Assembly: GCA_964030475.1 (NCBI GenBank)
Contig: CAXIPT010000070.1
Location: 33,874-97,873 of the forward strand
From: Tethya wilhelma
Taxonomy: Eukaryota; Porifera; Demospongiae; Tethyida; Tethyidae
Direction of reading: 5' to 3'
Length of the DNA: 64,000 bases
Shown here piece after piece: positions 23,274 through 36,860 of the stretch. The translations under genes and the position numbers were made by a program. Numbering within the stretch: position 1 is the first letter of the stretch; each line of letters starts with the position of its first letter. The notes beneath the pieces were generated by a model that saw only the letters and a program-made list of their open reading frames with translations, was not told where the DNA came from and did not search any database.

Positions 23274-23583
23274 TTAGGCTAGCTAGTTTTTCACTCATAA
23301 GTCGCGTTAGTCGCGATCGCGATTTTTGGTTTTAGTTTCTCGTTTTCTCTATGGTCTTAGCTAGTAGAGGCTTAGTACTTGCTATATTATTGCAGCAATA
23401 ACTAGACTATATGACCATAGCATCGCTTTTGTGACTCTGTTCAACTAGCTGACAAAAAAGCCTAAGACGCTAAGCTTTGTATTATAATTATATGCGTCAC
23501 GGAAACGTGACAATCGTCTTCCGGAAGTGGTACGTATTAATAATTATGTCACGGATTCGTGACAATCGTCCTCTAACTGTTAA

Positions 23584-24505
23584 AACAGAACATTCTATAG
23601 ATGTAAAATAATTTTTTTGTGAAAAACAAAGTTTTCTCATGGAAGAGAAAAAGAACTTTGTCTTTTTGAGGGACTGGACTTAGAAAAGATTTTACAACCA
23701 AAAAGGACACTTTTGAAAAAAAAAAAGGATTGGTTTTGCCTTTCTACTTTTTAATCACAGAAAGTCGATACTCAGTCCAAAAGACTAAGTTCTTTATCTG
23801 TACTGTGAGAAAACTTTGTTTATCACAAACAATGTTTTTCACCTCAAGATAATGTTCCAAGTGTTAAAAAAGTAACTATTCAAAAAAGTGTTTCTTTTAT
23901 GCTGGAAAATGTTTCAAAGGCAAAATACCATATAGTGGGAAATTTTCGTTGGTGCAAAATTTCGTATAAACACGCCATAAAAAAATTTCGTAGTTTTAAA
24001 TTTCATATACGCGGCAGTTTTGGCAGTTTTAATTTTCGTACGTTCGAACGGTATATACGATAAATACGAAAATTTCCACCATACAAAAATTTCCCGCTAT
24101 ACGGTACATTTTTTGTCAGGTGTATTTTTTAATCACAGAAAATTTTCGCAATTGATACTCATTCAAAAAGACTAAGTTCTTTATCTGTACTGTGACAAAC
24201 CTTTGTTAATCAAAATGTTTTTCGCCTCAAGATAATGTTCCAAGTTTGAAAAAGTAACTATTCACAAAAGTGTTTCGATTTCCCAAAAGTGTTTCTTTTG
24301 TGTAAAAAATCTTTTCAAGGCAAAATTAACGTTTTCTGTCAAAGGTGTATTTTTTAGTCACAGAAAATTTTCTAAGTCGATAGTCAGTCAAAGAGACTAA
24401 GTTCTTTATCTGTACTGTGAGAAAACTTTGTTCATCACAAACAATGTTTTTCACCTCAAGATAATGTTCCAAATGTTAAAAAAGTAACTATTTACAAACG
24501 CTGTG
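23584..24505 (+). repeat. 213-bp satellite; short inverted piece then subfamily A direct
   Basis: 23584-23750 is an inverted, degraded unit similar to 19490-19640; about four direct subfamily A units follow, one carrying the MITE at 23928-24104. No gene. Confidence 0.8.
23928..24104. mobile_element. Short TA-flanked MITE (177 bp)
   Basis: Inverted ends ccatatagtgggaaattttc and its near complement (tttcccgctatacgg), flanked by TA at 23926-23927 and 24105-24106. It sits in a satellite unit that continues on both sides. TA duplication fits a Tc1/mariner-type non-autonomous element. Confidence 0.8.
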
Positions 24506-24983
24506 GCTAGAGTACCGGTACCGGTAGCGTAATTTTAACCCTTAAAGTACCGGTACCGATTCGCGAAGACGAATATTCCCATTACCGGTACTGGTATTGA
24601 AAATTTAACCCTTTAAGAACCGGGATAGACCGTCCACGTGCAAAGGTAGAGAAGTGGACGTGAGCAGTGATGAAGTTACCTTTTGTGTGGAGATCTATTC
24701 TCAACATTTCAAGAATTGGATACAAAAGTAAAAGCTCATGAAAAAGCGCACTTCGTTTAATTTTGGAAGAGAAATGCTAGAACGATCGAGGCAGCAAAGA
24801 AGCGTCTTAAAGGTGCTATTGCACGGAAGCGGCAACTTTTTGAAAAAATGGCCCAAAAATCAATACTGAAATTTCATTGGTTGAAAATGCGCTCCTATTT
24901 TTGCGTTGAGTCCAAGGTACGCATAATTTTTCTTTGTGACCACGTGGCAAGCTGCAGCTATTTGACATACTTATACACTTNTG
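24506..24983. other. GC-richer stretch with ACCGGT palindromes and TTAACCC motifs
   Basis: ACCGGTACCGGT at 24515-24526 and further ACCGGT repeats at about 24550 and 24584 lie between two TTAACCCTT-type motifs (24537 and 24598). This resembles a piggyBac-like end with subterminal palindromes. 24640-24980 has no convincing gene; an n at 24981 marks a join. Confidence 0.4.
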
Positions 24984-25507
24984 GCTGTTCTTTTGATTCT
25001 AATACTTCTCTTCAACCTATGCAGCCATATCACCACCCACCTGCGAGTCCATGGATGCACTGGCTGCCCCATAGTGCACAATATCCTCAGCCTGGGATTA
25101 ACTTCCAAACTAACAGTGGTAATATACGAGTGCAGCCGTCCCCAATGCATGTAGTTAATACTCCTTACACCTCGTCAGCCAGTACACCCTCTTACGAATT
25201 TCGTCTCTGCTTTCGTACTGGAAACATTAGTACATGCAATGGATGTCGAAACAAGTTTGACCGAAATGTCCAGCCACCATTGGATTTGTGTGTGCAACAC
25301 GAAGAATGGCGTAACTTCATTTCTCCTGTATCTCGTCTCCCTGACAGTAGGTTTGGAAATGCTTACTATCACGCTTCACCATTGTGTATTTTGTCTTGTT
25401 GGCCATCATTTTTACCATCATCTCTTGTTATCCCACCATCAGTTCTTAATCAACTGCTCCCATGTCACAAAACACACATTAACTCTTTGTTTGGACTTAC
25501 ATTGTAG
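24984..25507 (+). pseudogene. C-terminal fragment of a MULE-family protein
   Basis: The frame directly after the n at 24981 encodes about 174 residues ending at a TAG at 25505. A Pro/Ser-rich part (QPMQPYHHPPASPWMHWL) leads to a compact domain: TGNISTCNGCRNKF, PPLDLCVQHEEWRNF, then GNAYYHASPLCIL and PSFLPSSLVIPP. The same order (C-x-G-C, H-E-E-x-R, Y-Y-H-A) is found at the C-terminus of the MULE gene at 13740-14067, so this is the tail of a related but diverged protein. The catalytic part is missing because the contig starts here. The tail itself has no stop or frameshift and looks less damaged than the MULE copy. Confidence 0.7.
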
Positions 25508-25669
25508 TGTAACATGTACTTGCTCATTGTTTTGTCATACACATTGTCATTGTCTAGAAATATGTAAAAGGTAATGCGCAAGCTCAGATCATGAATTCAT
25601 CAATTTTCAACCCTGCCCACCCAGTCCAGTAATCCATTCCAGTGGTCCAGTCCACTGTTTTCAGACTCC
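25508..25669. other. Short non-coding interval
   Basis: Contains a ccagtcca-type repeat (25618-25655). I see nothing else in it. Confidence 0.4.
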
Positions 25670-28600
25670 CGTCACTCATAAAAACTAAGTTTTTCATGTT
25701 TACCGAGATAAAACTTTTTTTTTTCGCAAACAATGTTTTTACACATGGAGAATGTTCCTTGTGTGGAAAAAAGTAAAATTTCACAAAAGTATTTCTTCTG
25801 TGCTGAAAAGTGTTTCCAAGGCACAATAAATGTTTTTTGCAAAAAGTGTACTTTATGGTCTTAGAAAATTTTCTAAGTCCATAGTCACTCAAAGAAACTA
25901 AGCTTTTAATGTTTATCGTGAGAAAATTTGTTTTCTACCAACAATGTTTTTACAAACAGAGAATGTTCCATTTGTCGAAAAAAGTAAAATTTATAAAAAA
26001 GTATTTGTTTTGTGCTGAAAAGTGTTTTCAAGGCAAATTAAATGTTTTTTGCAAAAAGTGTACTTTATTGTCTTAGAAAATTTACTAAGTCCACAATCGC
26101 TCAAGAAAATTAAGTTATTTATCTAAACTTTGAAAAAAATCTGATTTTAATCAACAATATTTTCACAATAAGAGAATGTTCCATGTATTGAAACATGTAA
26201 AATTTCACAAAAGTGATTCTTTTGTGCTGAAAAGTTTTTTCAAAGCAAAATAAACGTTTTTTGCAAAAAGTGTACTTTATTGTCTTAGAAAACTTTCTAA
26301 GTCCACAATCGCTCAAGAAAACTAAGTCCTTTATCCCTTCTTTGAGAAAACTTGTTTTTCACCAACTATGTTTTTTAAACAAGGAGAATGTTCCATGTAT
26401 TGAACATGTAAAATTTCACAAAAGTGTTTCTTTTGTGCTGAAAAGTGTGATCAAGGAGAAATAAATGTTTTTTGCAAATAGTGTACTTTATGGTGTTAAA
26501 AAATTTTCTATGTCCATAGTCACTTAAGAAACATAAATTTTTTATTTCTACGGTGAGAAAACTTTATTTTTCACCAACAATCTTTTTACACAGAGAGAAT
26601 GTTCCATGTGTTAAAAAAAAAAATTCACAAAAGTGTTTCTCCTAAGTTGAAAAGCGTTTTCAAGGCAAATAAACGTTTCTTGAAAAAAATGTACTTTATT
26701 GTCTTAGAAAATTTTCTAAGTCCAAAATCGCTAAAGAAAACAAAGTTCTTTATCCCTACCTTGAGAAAACTGTTTTTCACCAACCATGTATTTTACATCA
26801 GGAGAATTTTCCATGTATTGAACATGTAAAATTTCACAAAAGTATTTCTTTTGTGCTGAAAAGTGTTTTCAAGGCAAAATAAATTTTTCTTGCAAAAAGT
26901 GAACTTTATTGTCTTATAAAATTTTCTATGTCCATAATCAATCAAGAAAACTAAGTTCTTTATCTATACTCTGAGAAAACTTTGATTTTCACAAACAATG
27001 TTTTTTACACCAAGTGAATGTTCCATATGTTAAAAAAAGTAAAATTTCACAAAAGTGTTTCTTTTGTGCTGAAAAGTGTTTTTAAGGCAAAAAAAAAGTT
27101 TTTTGAAAAAAGTGTACTTTATTGTCTTAAACAATTTTTTAAGTCCACATTCGCTCAAGGAAACTAAGCTCTTTATCTATACTGGGAGAAAAGTTTGTCT
27201 TTCACCAACAATGTTTCTTACACCAAGATATTGTTGTATGTTTTGAAAAAAGAAAAATTTAAAAAAGCGTTTTTTTTTGCTGAAAAGTGATTTCAAGTAA
27301 AAAAAAACGTTTTTTGCAAAAGTGTACTTTACGGTTTTAGAAAATTTTCTATGTCCATAGTCACTCAAGAAACATAAATTTTTCATCATTGCCGTGAGAA
27401 AACTTTGTGTTTCACCAACAATGCTTTTACAAAGAGAGAATGTTCCATGTGTTAAAAAAAGGAAAATTTCACAAAAGTGTTTACTTTGGGTTGAAAAATG
27501 TTTTACAAACCAAAATAACGTTTTTTGAAAAAAGTGTACTTTATGGTCTTAAAAAATTTTTTAAGTCCACAGTTGCTCAAGAAAAGTAAAATCTTTATCT
27601 ATACTGTGAAAAATTTTTGTCTTTCACAAACAATCTTTTTTACAGTAAGAGAATGTTCCATGTATAAAACATGTAAAATTAATTAAATGTTTTTTGCAAG
27701 AAGTGTACTTTACTTTCTTAGAAAATTTTCTATGTCTGTAGTTACTCAAAAAAATTAAGTTCTTTATCTACACTGTGAGAAAATTTTGTCTTTCATCAAC
27801 AATGTTTTTAACACCAAGAGAACGATCCATGTTTTGAAAAAAGTAAAATTTAACAAAAGCATTTCTCTTTTGCTAAAAAGTGTTTTCAAGGCAAAGTAAC
27901 GTTTTTGGAAAAAGTGTACTTTATGGTCTTAAAAAACTTTCTAAGTCCACAGTCGCTCAAGAAAACTAAGTTGTTAATGTATAAAATGTGAAAAAATTTT
28001 GTCTTTTACCAACAATGTTTTATTCACCAAGGGAATGTTCCATGTTTTTGAAAAAAGTAAAATTTTACAAAAGCGTTTCTTTTTGCTGAAAAGTGTTTCC
28101 AAGGAAAATAAACGTTTTTTGCAAAAAGTGTACTTTATTGTCTTAAAAAATTTTCTAGGTCCACAGTCGCTCAAGAAAACTAAGTTATGTATCAATACTG
28201 TGAGAAAACTTTGATTTTCACAAACAATGTTTTTTACACCAATAGTGTGTTGGAAAAAGTATAATTTTTCAGAAGCGTTTCTTTTGTGCTGAAAGGTGTG
28301 ATAACGGAAAAATAAATGTTCTTTGCAAAAAGTGTACTTTATTTTCTTATAAAATTTTCTATGTCCATAATCACTCAAAAAAACTAAGTTCTTTATCTAC
28401 ACTATGAGAAAATTTTGTCTTTTACCAATAATGTTTTTTACACGAAGAGAATGTTTCATGTGTTGAAAAAAATGAAATTTTACAAAACAGTTTGTTTTGG
28501 GCTGAAAAGTGTTTTCAAGGCAAAATAAGCGTTTCTTGCAAAAAGTGTACTTTATTGTCTTATAAAATTTTCTATGTCCATACTCACTCAAAAAAACTAA

Positions 28601-31600
28601 GTTCTTTATCTACACTATGAGAAAATTTTGTCTTTTTCCAATAATGTGTTTTACACCAAGAGAATGTTCCATGTGTTCAAAAAAGTGAAATTTTACAAAA
28701 GTGTTTGTTTTCCGCTAAAAAGTGTTTTCAATTCAAAATAAACGTTTTTTGCAAAAAGTGTACTTTATTTTCTAAGTCCACAATCGCTCAAGAAAACTAA
28801 GTCCTTTATCTATTCCTTGAGAAAACTTGTTTTACACCAACAATTTTTTTTTACACCAGGAGAATGTTTCATGCATTAAACATGTAAAATTTCACAAAAG
28901 TGTTTGTTTTGTGCTGAAAAGTGTGATCAAAAAGAAATAAATGTTTTTTGTAAATAGCGTACTTTATGGCCTTAAAATTTTTCTATGTCCATAGTCATTC
29001 AAGCAACATAAATTTTTCATCTCTACGATGAGAAAACTTTGTTTTTCACCAACAATGTTTATACACAGAGAGAATGTTCCATGTGTTAAAAAAAGGAACA
29101 TTTGACAAAAGTGTTTCTCCTGTGATGAAAAGTGTTTTCAAGGCAAAATAAACGTTTCTTGCAAAAAATGTACTTTATTGTCTTAGAAAATTTTTTAAGT
29201 CCAAAATTGCTAAAGAAAACTAAATTCTTTATCCCTACCTTGAGAAAACTATTTTTCACCAACGATGTTTTTTACACCAGGAGAATTTTCCATGTATTGA
29301 ACATGTAAAATTTCACAAAAGTATTTCTTTTGTGCTGAAAAGTGTTTTTAAGGCAAAATACACGTTTTTTGAAAAAAGTGTACTTTATTGTCTTAAAAAA
29401 TTTTTTAAGTCCATATTCCCTCAAGAAAACTAAGTTCTTTATCAATTATCAATACTGTGAGAAAACTTTGATTTTCACAAACAATGTTTTTTATACCAAG
29501 TGAATGTTCCGTATTTTGAAAAAAGTAAAATTTTACAAAAGTGTTTCTTTTTTGCTGAAAAGTGTTTTCAAGGCAAAATAAATGTTTATTACAAAAAGGG
29601 TACTTTTTGGTCTTAGAAAATTTTCAAAGTCCATAATCTCCCAAGAAAACTTAGTTTTTCATCTATACTGAGAGAAAATTTTGTCTTTCACCAACAATGT
29701 TCTTCACACCATGAGAATGTTCCATGTGTTAAAAAAAGGAAAATTTCAGAAAAGAGTTTACCTTGGGTTGAAAAATGTTTTCAAGGCAAAATAACGTTTT
29801 TTGAAGAAAGTGTACTTTATGGTCTTAAAAAATTTTGTAAGTCCACAATCGCTCAAGAAAACTAAGTTCTTTATCTAAACTGTGAGTCTTTCACAAACAA
29901 TCTTTTTTACACAAAAAGAATGTTCAATGTATTAAACATGTAAAATTTCACAAAAGTGTTTCTTCTGTGCTGAAAAGTGTGATCAAAGCAAATTATATGT
30001 TTTTTGCAAAAAGTGTAATTAATGATCTTAGAAAATTTTTTAGGTCTCCAGTCGCTCAAGAAAACTAAGTTCTTTATCTATACTGAGAGAAAATTTTGTC
30101 TTTCACCAACAATGTTTCTTACACCAAGAGATTGTTCTACGTTTTGAAAAAAGAAAAATTTTAAAAAAGCGTGTTTTTTTTGCTGAAAAGTGTTTACAAG
30201 GCAAAATAAACGTTTTTTGCATAAAGTGTACTTTATTTTCTTTGAAAATTTTCTATGTCTGTAGTCATTCACAAAAACTAAGTTCTTTATCTACACTATG
30301 AGAAAATTTTGTCTTTTGCCAACAATGTTTTACAAAGAGAATGTTCCATGCGTTGAAAAAAGTAAAATTTTACAGAAGCGTTTCTTTTGCTGAAAAGTGA
30401 TTTCAAGTAAAAATAAACGTTTTTTTCAAAAAAGTGTACTTTCTGGTCTTACAAAATTTTCTACAACCATAGTCACTCAAGAAACATAAATTTTTCATCT
30501 CTGCCGTGAGAAAACTTTGTGTTTCACCAACAATGTTTTTACAAAAAGTGAATGTTTCATGTGTTAAAAAAAGGAAAATTTCACAAAAGTGATTACCTTG
30601 GGTTGAAAAATGTTTTCAAGGCAAAATAACGTTTTTAGAAAAAAGTGTACTTTATGGTCTTAAAAAAATTTCTAAGTCCACAGTCGCTCAAGAAAACTAA
30701 GTTCTTTATCTAAACTATGAGAAAATTTTGTCATTCACAAACAATCTTTTTTACACAAAAAGAATGTTCCATGTATTAAACATGTAAAATTGCACAAGAC
30801 TGAAATGTGTTATCTAAGCAAATTAAACGTTTTTTGCAAAAAGTGTACTTTATGGTCTTAAAAAATTTTCTAGGTCCACAGTCGCTCAAGAAAACAAAGT
30901 TCTTTATCAATACTATAGGAAAACTTTGATTTTCACAAACAATGTTTTTACACCAAGAAAATGTTCCATGTTTTGAAAAAGAAAAATTATACTAAAGCGT
31001 TTCTTTTTTGGAGAACAGTGTTTTCAAGGTAAAATAAACTTTTCTTGCAAAATGTGTACTAAAGAGTCTTAGAAAATTTTCTAAGTCCACATTTGCTCAA
31101 GAAAACTATGTTATTTATCTCTGATTTGAGAAAACTTTGTTTTTAACCAACAATATTTTTTACACAGATAGAATGTTTCTTGTGTGGAAAAAAGTAAAAT
31201 TTTACAAAAGTGTTTCTTTTTTGCAGAAAAGTGTTTTAAAGGCAAAATAAACGTTTCTTGCAAAAAGTTTTTTTTTATTGTCTTAGAAAATATTCTAAGT
31301 CCACAATCGCTCAATGGAACTAAGTCCTTTATCCCTACCTTGAGAAAACTTTGTTTTTCACCAAATATGTTTTTTACGCCAGGAGAATTTTCCATGTATT
31401 GAACATGTAAAATTTCACAAAAATGTTTCTTTTGTGCTGAAAAGTGTTTTTAAGGCAAAAAAAAAGTTTTTTGAAAAAAGTGTACTTTATTGTCTTAAAA
31501 AATTTTTTTAGTCCACATTCGCTCAAGAAAACTAAGTTCTTTATCTATACTGTGAGAAAATTTTGTCTTTCACTAACAATGTTTTTCTCACCAAGAGAAT

Positions 31601-32322
31601 GTTCCATGTGTTGAAAATAGTAAAATTTTACAAAAGCGTTTCTTTTTGGTGAAAAGTGATTTCAAGTAAAAATAAACGTTTTTTGCAAAAAGTGTACTTT
31701 ATGGTTTTAGAAAATTTTCTATGTTCATAGTCACTCAAGAAACATAAATTTTTCATCACTGCCGTGAGAAAACTTTGTGTTTCACCAACAATGTTTTTTC
31801 AAAGAGAGAATGTTCCATGTGTTAAAAAAAGGAAAATTTCACAAAAGTGTTTACCTTGGGTTGAAAAATGTTTTCAAGGCAAAATAAGCATTTTTTGAAA
31901 AAGTGTACTTTATGGTCTTAAAAAATTTTGTAAGTCCACAGTCGCTCAAGAAAACTAAGTTGCTAATCTATAAAATTTTGTCTTTCACCAAAGTTTTATA
32001 CACCAAGAGAATGTTCCATTTTTTTGAAAAAAGTAAAATTTTACAAAAGCGTTTCTTTTTGCTGAAAAGTGTTTCCAAGGAAAAATAAACGTTTTTGCAA
32101 AAAGTGTACTTTATGGTCTTAGAAAATTTTTTAGGTCCACAGTCGCTCAAGAAAACTAAGTTCTTTATCAATACTATGGGAAAACTCTGATTTTCACAAA
32201 CGTTTTTTACACCAAGAAAATGTTCCATGTTTTGAAAAACTAAAATTATACTAAAGCGTTTCTTTTTTGGAGAACAGTGATTTCAAGGCAAAATACATTT
32301 TTCTTGCAAAATGTGTACTAAA
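25670..32322 (+). repeat. 213-bp satellite, subfamily B, long direct block (about 6.6 kb)
   Basis: About 31 tandem units, with copies ranging from full length to short deletions. All small open frames here are shadows of the repeat unit. 27115-27515 is almost identical to 34920-35316. It is interrupted at 32323 by MITE family I. Confidence 0.9.
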
Positions 32323-33235
32323 TGTGACCTGTTAAGGGAAAACCTGCCGGTTAGGAAATTCTGAAAATTTTGAGTTAGCTATTCCACGTATATCTAGGCC
32401 TTGCTGGGAAGCGCATGTCAAAATTTGGTAAGCATAGCTATAGTAGTTTTCCAGATATAGCTCTTGGAAGCAGCCCTGCCTCCACTCGTGGCTTCCTAGA
32501 AAAACAGTTGTAAATTTGTTACTAGGTAAACTATGGGCGGTCGGTATACTCTCCGTATCATAATTAGATCATGTACAGTACATGCTGAATATTACCACAG
32601 CCAGCCACGTGGGGACTAAAAATCATTTAGTGAGAAGCGAGTAGCTAGGAAAGAAGACCCAGAAGACAGCTAATGGACTGAAGGAGGTAAGTGCTTGCTA
32701 GTAGAGAGATAGATTCTAGATACAGTAATTTCTAAGAACTAAGATAAGCCTCAAAATAACCTGTACGCGATCGCCGTACAGGGAGAGGCATTACCTACGA
32801 GTAGAAATCTACTGTATGAAAGCGCTTGGCTTAGACAAGCATGTACAAAGCTTTAGCTTATCTTTCTGTCTATGTGCTGTAGCAAAATTTTGAGATTAGT
32901 CAGCTTATAAGTTAGAGAGAACATGGAATAATAAATCATTTTTAGAGGCAGCTGCCTTGCACATAAATATTCGCTACGGTTTGTTGCACAGCATAGCAAC
33001 TGTTCTCCGTGTTAGCAACTAAGTAAAAACGAACGAGGATGAAACTACAGGCTATATCTCTGCAACAGAAGCAGCTCCACTCCTCAAATTTTGCATGAAG
33101 CATGCTGAGATGTAGCGCAGCGCATCCGTGCAAGAAAAAAAATTTTTCGCGCAAAAACGCGAATTAAACAAAAACCGCATTTTATTCCAAAAACAATATT
33201 TTCTTAACCGGCAGGTTTTCCCTTGACAGGTCACC
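32323..33235 (-). mobile_element. MITE family I, copy 2 (inverted)
   Basis: Ends tgtgacctgttaagggaaaa and ttttcccttgacaggtcac. The interior is the reverse of the copy at 16319-17226, with a few percent difference. The satellite phrase actaaatggtctt is split by it (actaaat on the left, aatggtctt on the right), so a short target duplication containing AAT is likely. Confidence 0.85.
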
Positions 33236-36200
33236 AATGGTCTTAGAAAATTTTTTAAGTCCACAGTCGCTCAAGAAAACTAAGTTATTTATCTCTGCCT
33301 TGAGAAAACTTTGTTTTTAACCAACAATATTTTTTACACAGATAGAATGTTCCTTGTGTGGTAAAAAGTAAAATTTTACAAAAGTGTTTCTTTTTTGCAG
33401 AAAAGTGTTTTAAAAGCAAAATAAACGTTTCTTGCAAAAAGTGTTTTTTATTGTCTTAGAAAATATTCTATGTCCACAATCGCTCAATGGAACAAAGTCA
33501 TTTATCCCTACCTTGAGAAAACTTTGTTTTTCACAAACTATGTTTTTACGCCAGGAGAATTTTCCATGTATTGAACATGTAAAATTTCACAAAAGTGTTT
33601 CTTTTGTGCTGAAAAAAGTTTTTAAGGCAAAAAAAAGTTTTTTGAAAAAAGTGTACTTTATTGTCTTAAAAAATTTTTTAAGTCCACATTCGCTCAAGAA
33701 AACTAAGTTCTTTATCTATACTGCGAGAAATTGTTTTCTTTCACCAACAATGTTTTTTACACAAAGAGAATGTTCCATGTTTTGACAAAAGTAAAATTTT
33801 ACAAAAGCGTTTCTTTTTTGCTAAAAAGTGTTTTCAAGGCAAAATAAACGTTTCTTGCAAAAAGTATACTTTATGGTCTTAAAAAATTTTCTATGTCCAC
33901 TGTCACTCAAGAAAACTAAGTTACTTACCTCAACATTGTAAAAAATCTGTTTTTGAATAACAATGTTTTTACAATAGGAGAATGTTCCATGTATTGAAAC
34001 ATGTAAAATTTCACAAAAGTGATTCTTTTGTGCTGATAAGTGTTTTCAAGGTAAAATAAACGTTTTTTTGCAAAAAGTGTACGTTATTGTCTTAGAAAAT
34101 TTTCTAACTCCATAGTCACTCAAGAAAACTAAGTTTTTCATCTTTACCGAGAGATAAAAACTTTGTTTTTCACCAACAATGTTTTTTACACAAAGAGAAT
34201 GTTCCATAGGTTGAAAAAAGTAAAGTATTACAAAAGTATTTTTTTTTGCTGAATAGCGTTTTCAAATTAAAATAAACCTTTTTTGAAAAAAGTGTACTTT
34301 ATTTGTCTTAGAAAATTTTCTAAGGCCACAATCGCTCAAGAAAACTAAGTCCTTTATCTCTTCCTTGAGAAAATTTGTTTTTAACCAACTATGTTTTTTA
34401 CACCAGGAGAATGTTCCATGTATTGAACATGTAAAATTTCACAAAAGTGTTTGTTTTGTGCTGAAAAGTGTGATCAAGGAGAAATAAAAGTTTTTTGCAA
34501 ATAATGTAGTTTATGGTGTTAAAAAATTTTCCATAGTCACTCAAGAAACATAAATTTTTCATTTCTATCCTGAGAAAACTTTGTTTATCACCAACAATCT
34601 TTTTACACAGAGAGAATGTTCCATGCGTTAAAAAAAGGAAAATTTCACAAAAGTTTCTACTACGTTGAAAAGCGATTTCAAGGAAAAATAAACGTTTCTT
34701 GCAAAAAGTGTACTTTATTGTCTTATAAATTTTTCTATATCCATACTCAATCAAGAAAACTAAGTTCTTTATCTATACTCTGAGAAAATTTTGTCTTTTA
34801 CCAACAATGTTTCTTACACCAAGAGAATGTTCCATGTGTTGAAAAAAGTGAAATTTTAAAAAATGGTATTTTATTGCTGAAAAGTGTTTTCCAGTTAAAA
34901 AAAAAGTTTTTTGAAAAAAGTGTACTTTATTGTCTTAAAAAATTTTTAAGTCCCTATTCGCTCAAGGAAACTAAGCTCTTTATCTATACTGGGAGAAAAA
35001 TTTGTCTTTCACCAACAATGTTTCTTACACCAAGATATTGTTGTATGTTTTGAAAAAAGAAAAATTTAAAAAAGCGTTTTTTTTTTTGCTGAAAAGTGAT
35101 TTCAAGGAAAAAAAAACGTTTTTTGCAAAAGTGTACTTTACGGTTGTAGAAAATTTTCTATGTCCATAGTCACTCAAGAAACATAAATTTTTCATCATTG
35201 CCGTGAGAAAACTTTGTGTTTCACCAACAATGCTTTTACAAAGAGAGAATGTTCCATGTGTTAAAAAAAGGAAAATTTCACAAAAGTGTTTACTTTGGGT
35301 TGAAAAATGTTTTACANTTATTGTCTTAAAAAATTTTTTAAGTCCACATTCGCTCAAGAAAACTAAGTTCTTTATCTATACTGTGAGAAATTGTTTTCTT
35401 TCACCAACAATGTTTTTTACACAGAGAGAATGTTCCATGTTTTGACAAAAGTAAAATTTTACAAAAGCGTTTCTTTTTTGCTAAAAAGTGTTTTCAAGGC
35501 AAAATAAACGTTTTTTGCAAAAAGTGTACTTTATGGTTTTAGAAAATTTTTTATGTCCATAGTCACTCAAGAAACATAAATTTTTCATCTCTACAGTGAG
35601 AAAACTTTGTTTTTCACCAACTATGTTTTTACACAGAGAGAATGTTCCATGTGTTAAAAAAAGGAAAATTTGACAAAAGTGGTTGAAAAGTGTTTTCAAG
35701 GCAAAATAACATTTTTTGAAAAAGTGTACTTTATGGTCTTGAAAAATTTTCTATGTCCATAGTCACTCAAAGAAACTAAGCTATTTACCTTTACCTTGAG
35801 AAAACTTTTTTTTTAAGAACAATGTTTTTTACACTAGGAGAATATTCCATGTATTGAAACATGTAAAATTTCACAAAAGTGTTTCTTTTGTGCTGAAAAA
35901 TGTTTCCAAGGCAAAATAAACCTTTTTTTGCAAAAAGTGTACTTTTGGTCTTAGAAAATTTTCTAAGTCCACAGTCGCTCAAGAAAACTAAGTTCTTTAT
36001 CTATACTGTGAGAAAATTTTGTCTTTCACTAACAATGTTTTTTACACGAAGAGAATGTTCCATGTTTTGAAAAAAGTAAAATTTTACAAAAGCGTTTTTT
36101 CTTTGCTGAAAAGTGTTTTCAAAGCAAAATAAACGTTTCTTGCATAAAGTGTACTTTATTTTGTTAGAAAATTTTCTATGTCCATAGTCAATTAAAAAAA

Positions 36201-36549
36201 ACTAAGTTCTTTATCTACACTATGAGAAAATTTTGTCTTATACCAACAATGTTTTTTACACGAAGAGAATGTTCCATTTGTTGAAAAAAGTAAAATTTTA
36301 CAAAACTGTTTCTTTTTTGCTTAAAAGTGTTTTCAAGGCAAAATAAACGTTTCTTGCAAAAAGTGTACTTTATGGTCTCAGAAAATTTTCTAAGTCCACA
36401 GTCGCTTAAGAAAACTAAGTTCTTTATCTACACTGTGAGAAAATTTTGTCTTTTACCAACAATGTTTTTTACACCAAGTGAATGTTCCATATGTTGAAAA
36501 AAGTAAAATTTTGCAAAAAGTGTACTTTATGGTTTTAGAAAAATTTTTT
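33236..36549 (+). repeat. 213-bp satellite, subfamily B, direct block
   Basis: About 15 to 16 units, continuing the previous block across the MITE. A single n at 35317 joins two contigs in mid-unit; 35318-35515 repeats 33655-33850 closely. No gene. Confidence 0.9.
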
Positions 36550-36860
36550 TTAAGGTATGTCAGGAGTCAAGTGATGGGTTTCAAAAACAGCTGACAATTG
36601 GAGGTTTTTCCAATTGTCTATAATACAACACTACTGCACCAGCCAAAATGCGCAGATCTCAACTGTATGTGAGAATCTCACTTGGATACTGAAAGCTATG
36701 ATTACATATCTTTGGTTGCAACTTTACCGCAGGTTGTAATTATTGCACATTTATTACGTAACAATAAAGACCACGTGGCGTGGCCACGTGGAAAGTAGTG
36801 CAGTGACAAGAAAATTTGTGTGAAACTAACAGTACAAGAAGGCTGAAGCAATGGCTGACC

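Larger units (their letters stand above)
21034..23583. mobile_element. TTAA-flanked composite with long inverted arms (about 2.55 kb)
   Basis: The arms 21034-21350 and 23275-23583 are inverted copies of each other, each ending in TTAA. Near each end lie two direct copies of a GACGATTGTCACG motif followed by a short spacer and CGTGAC; each copy is itself a partial palindrome and looks like a transposase-binding array. TTAA ends fit the piggyBac superfamily. The interior holds an N gap, a foldback and repeat segments, so this could be one large element or two separate MITEs in opposite orientation. Confidence 0.6.
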
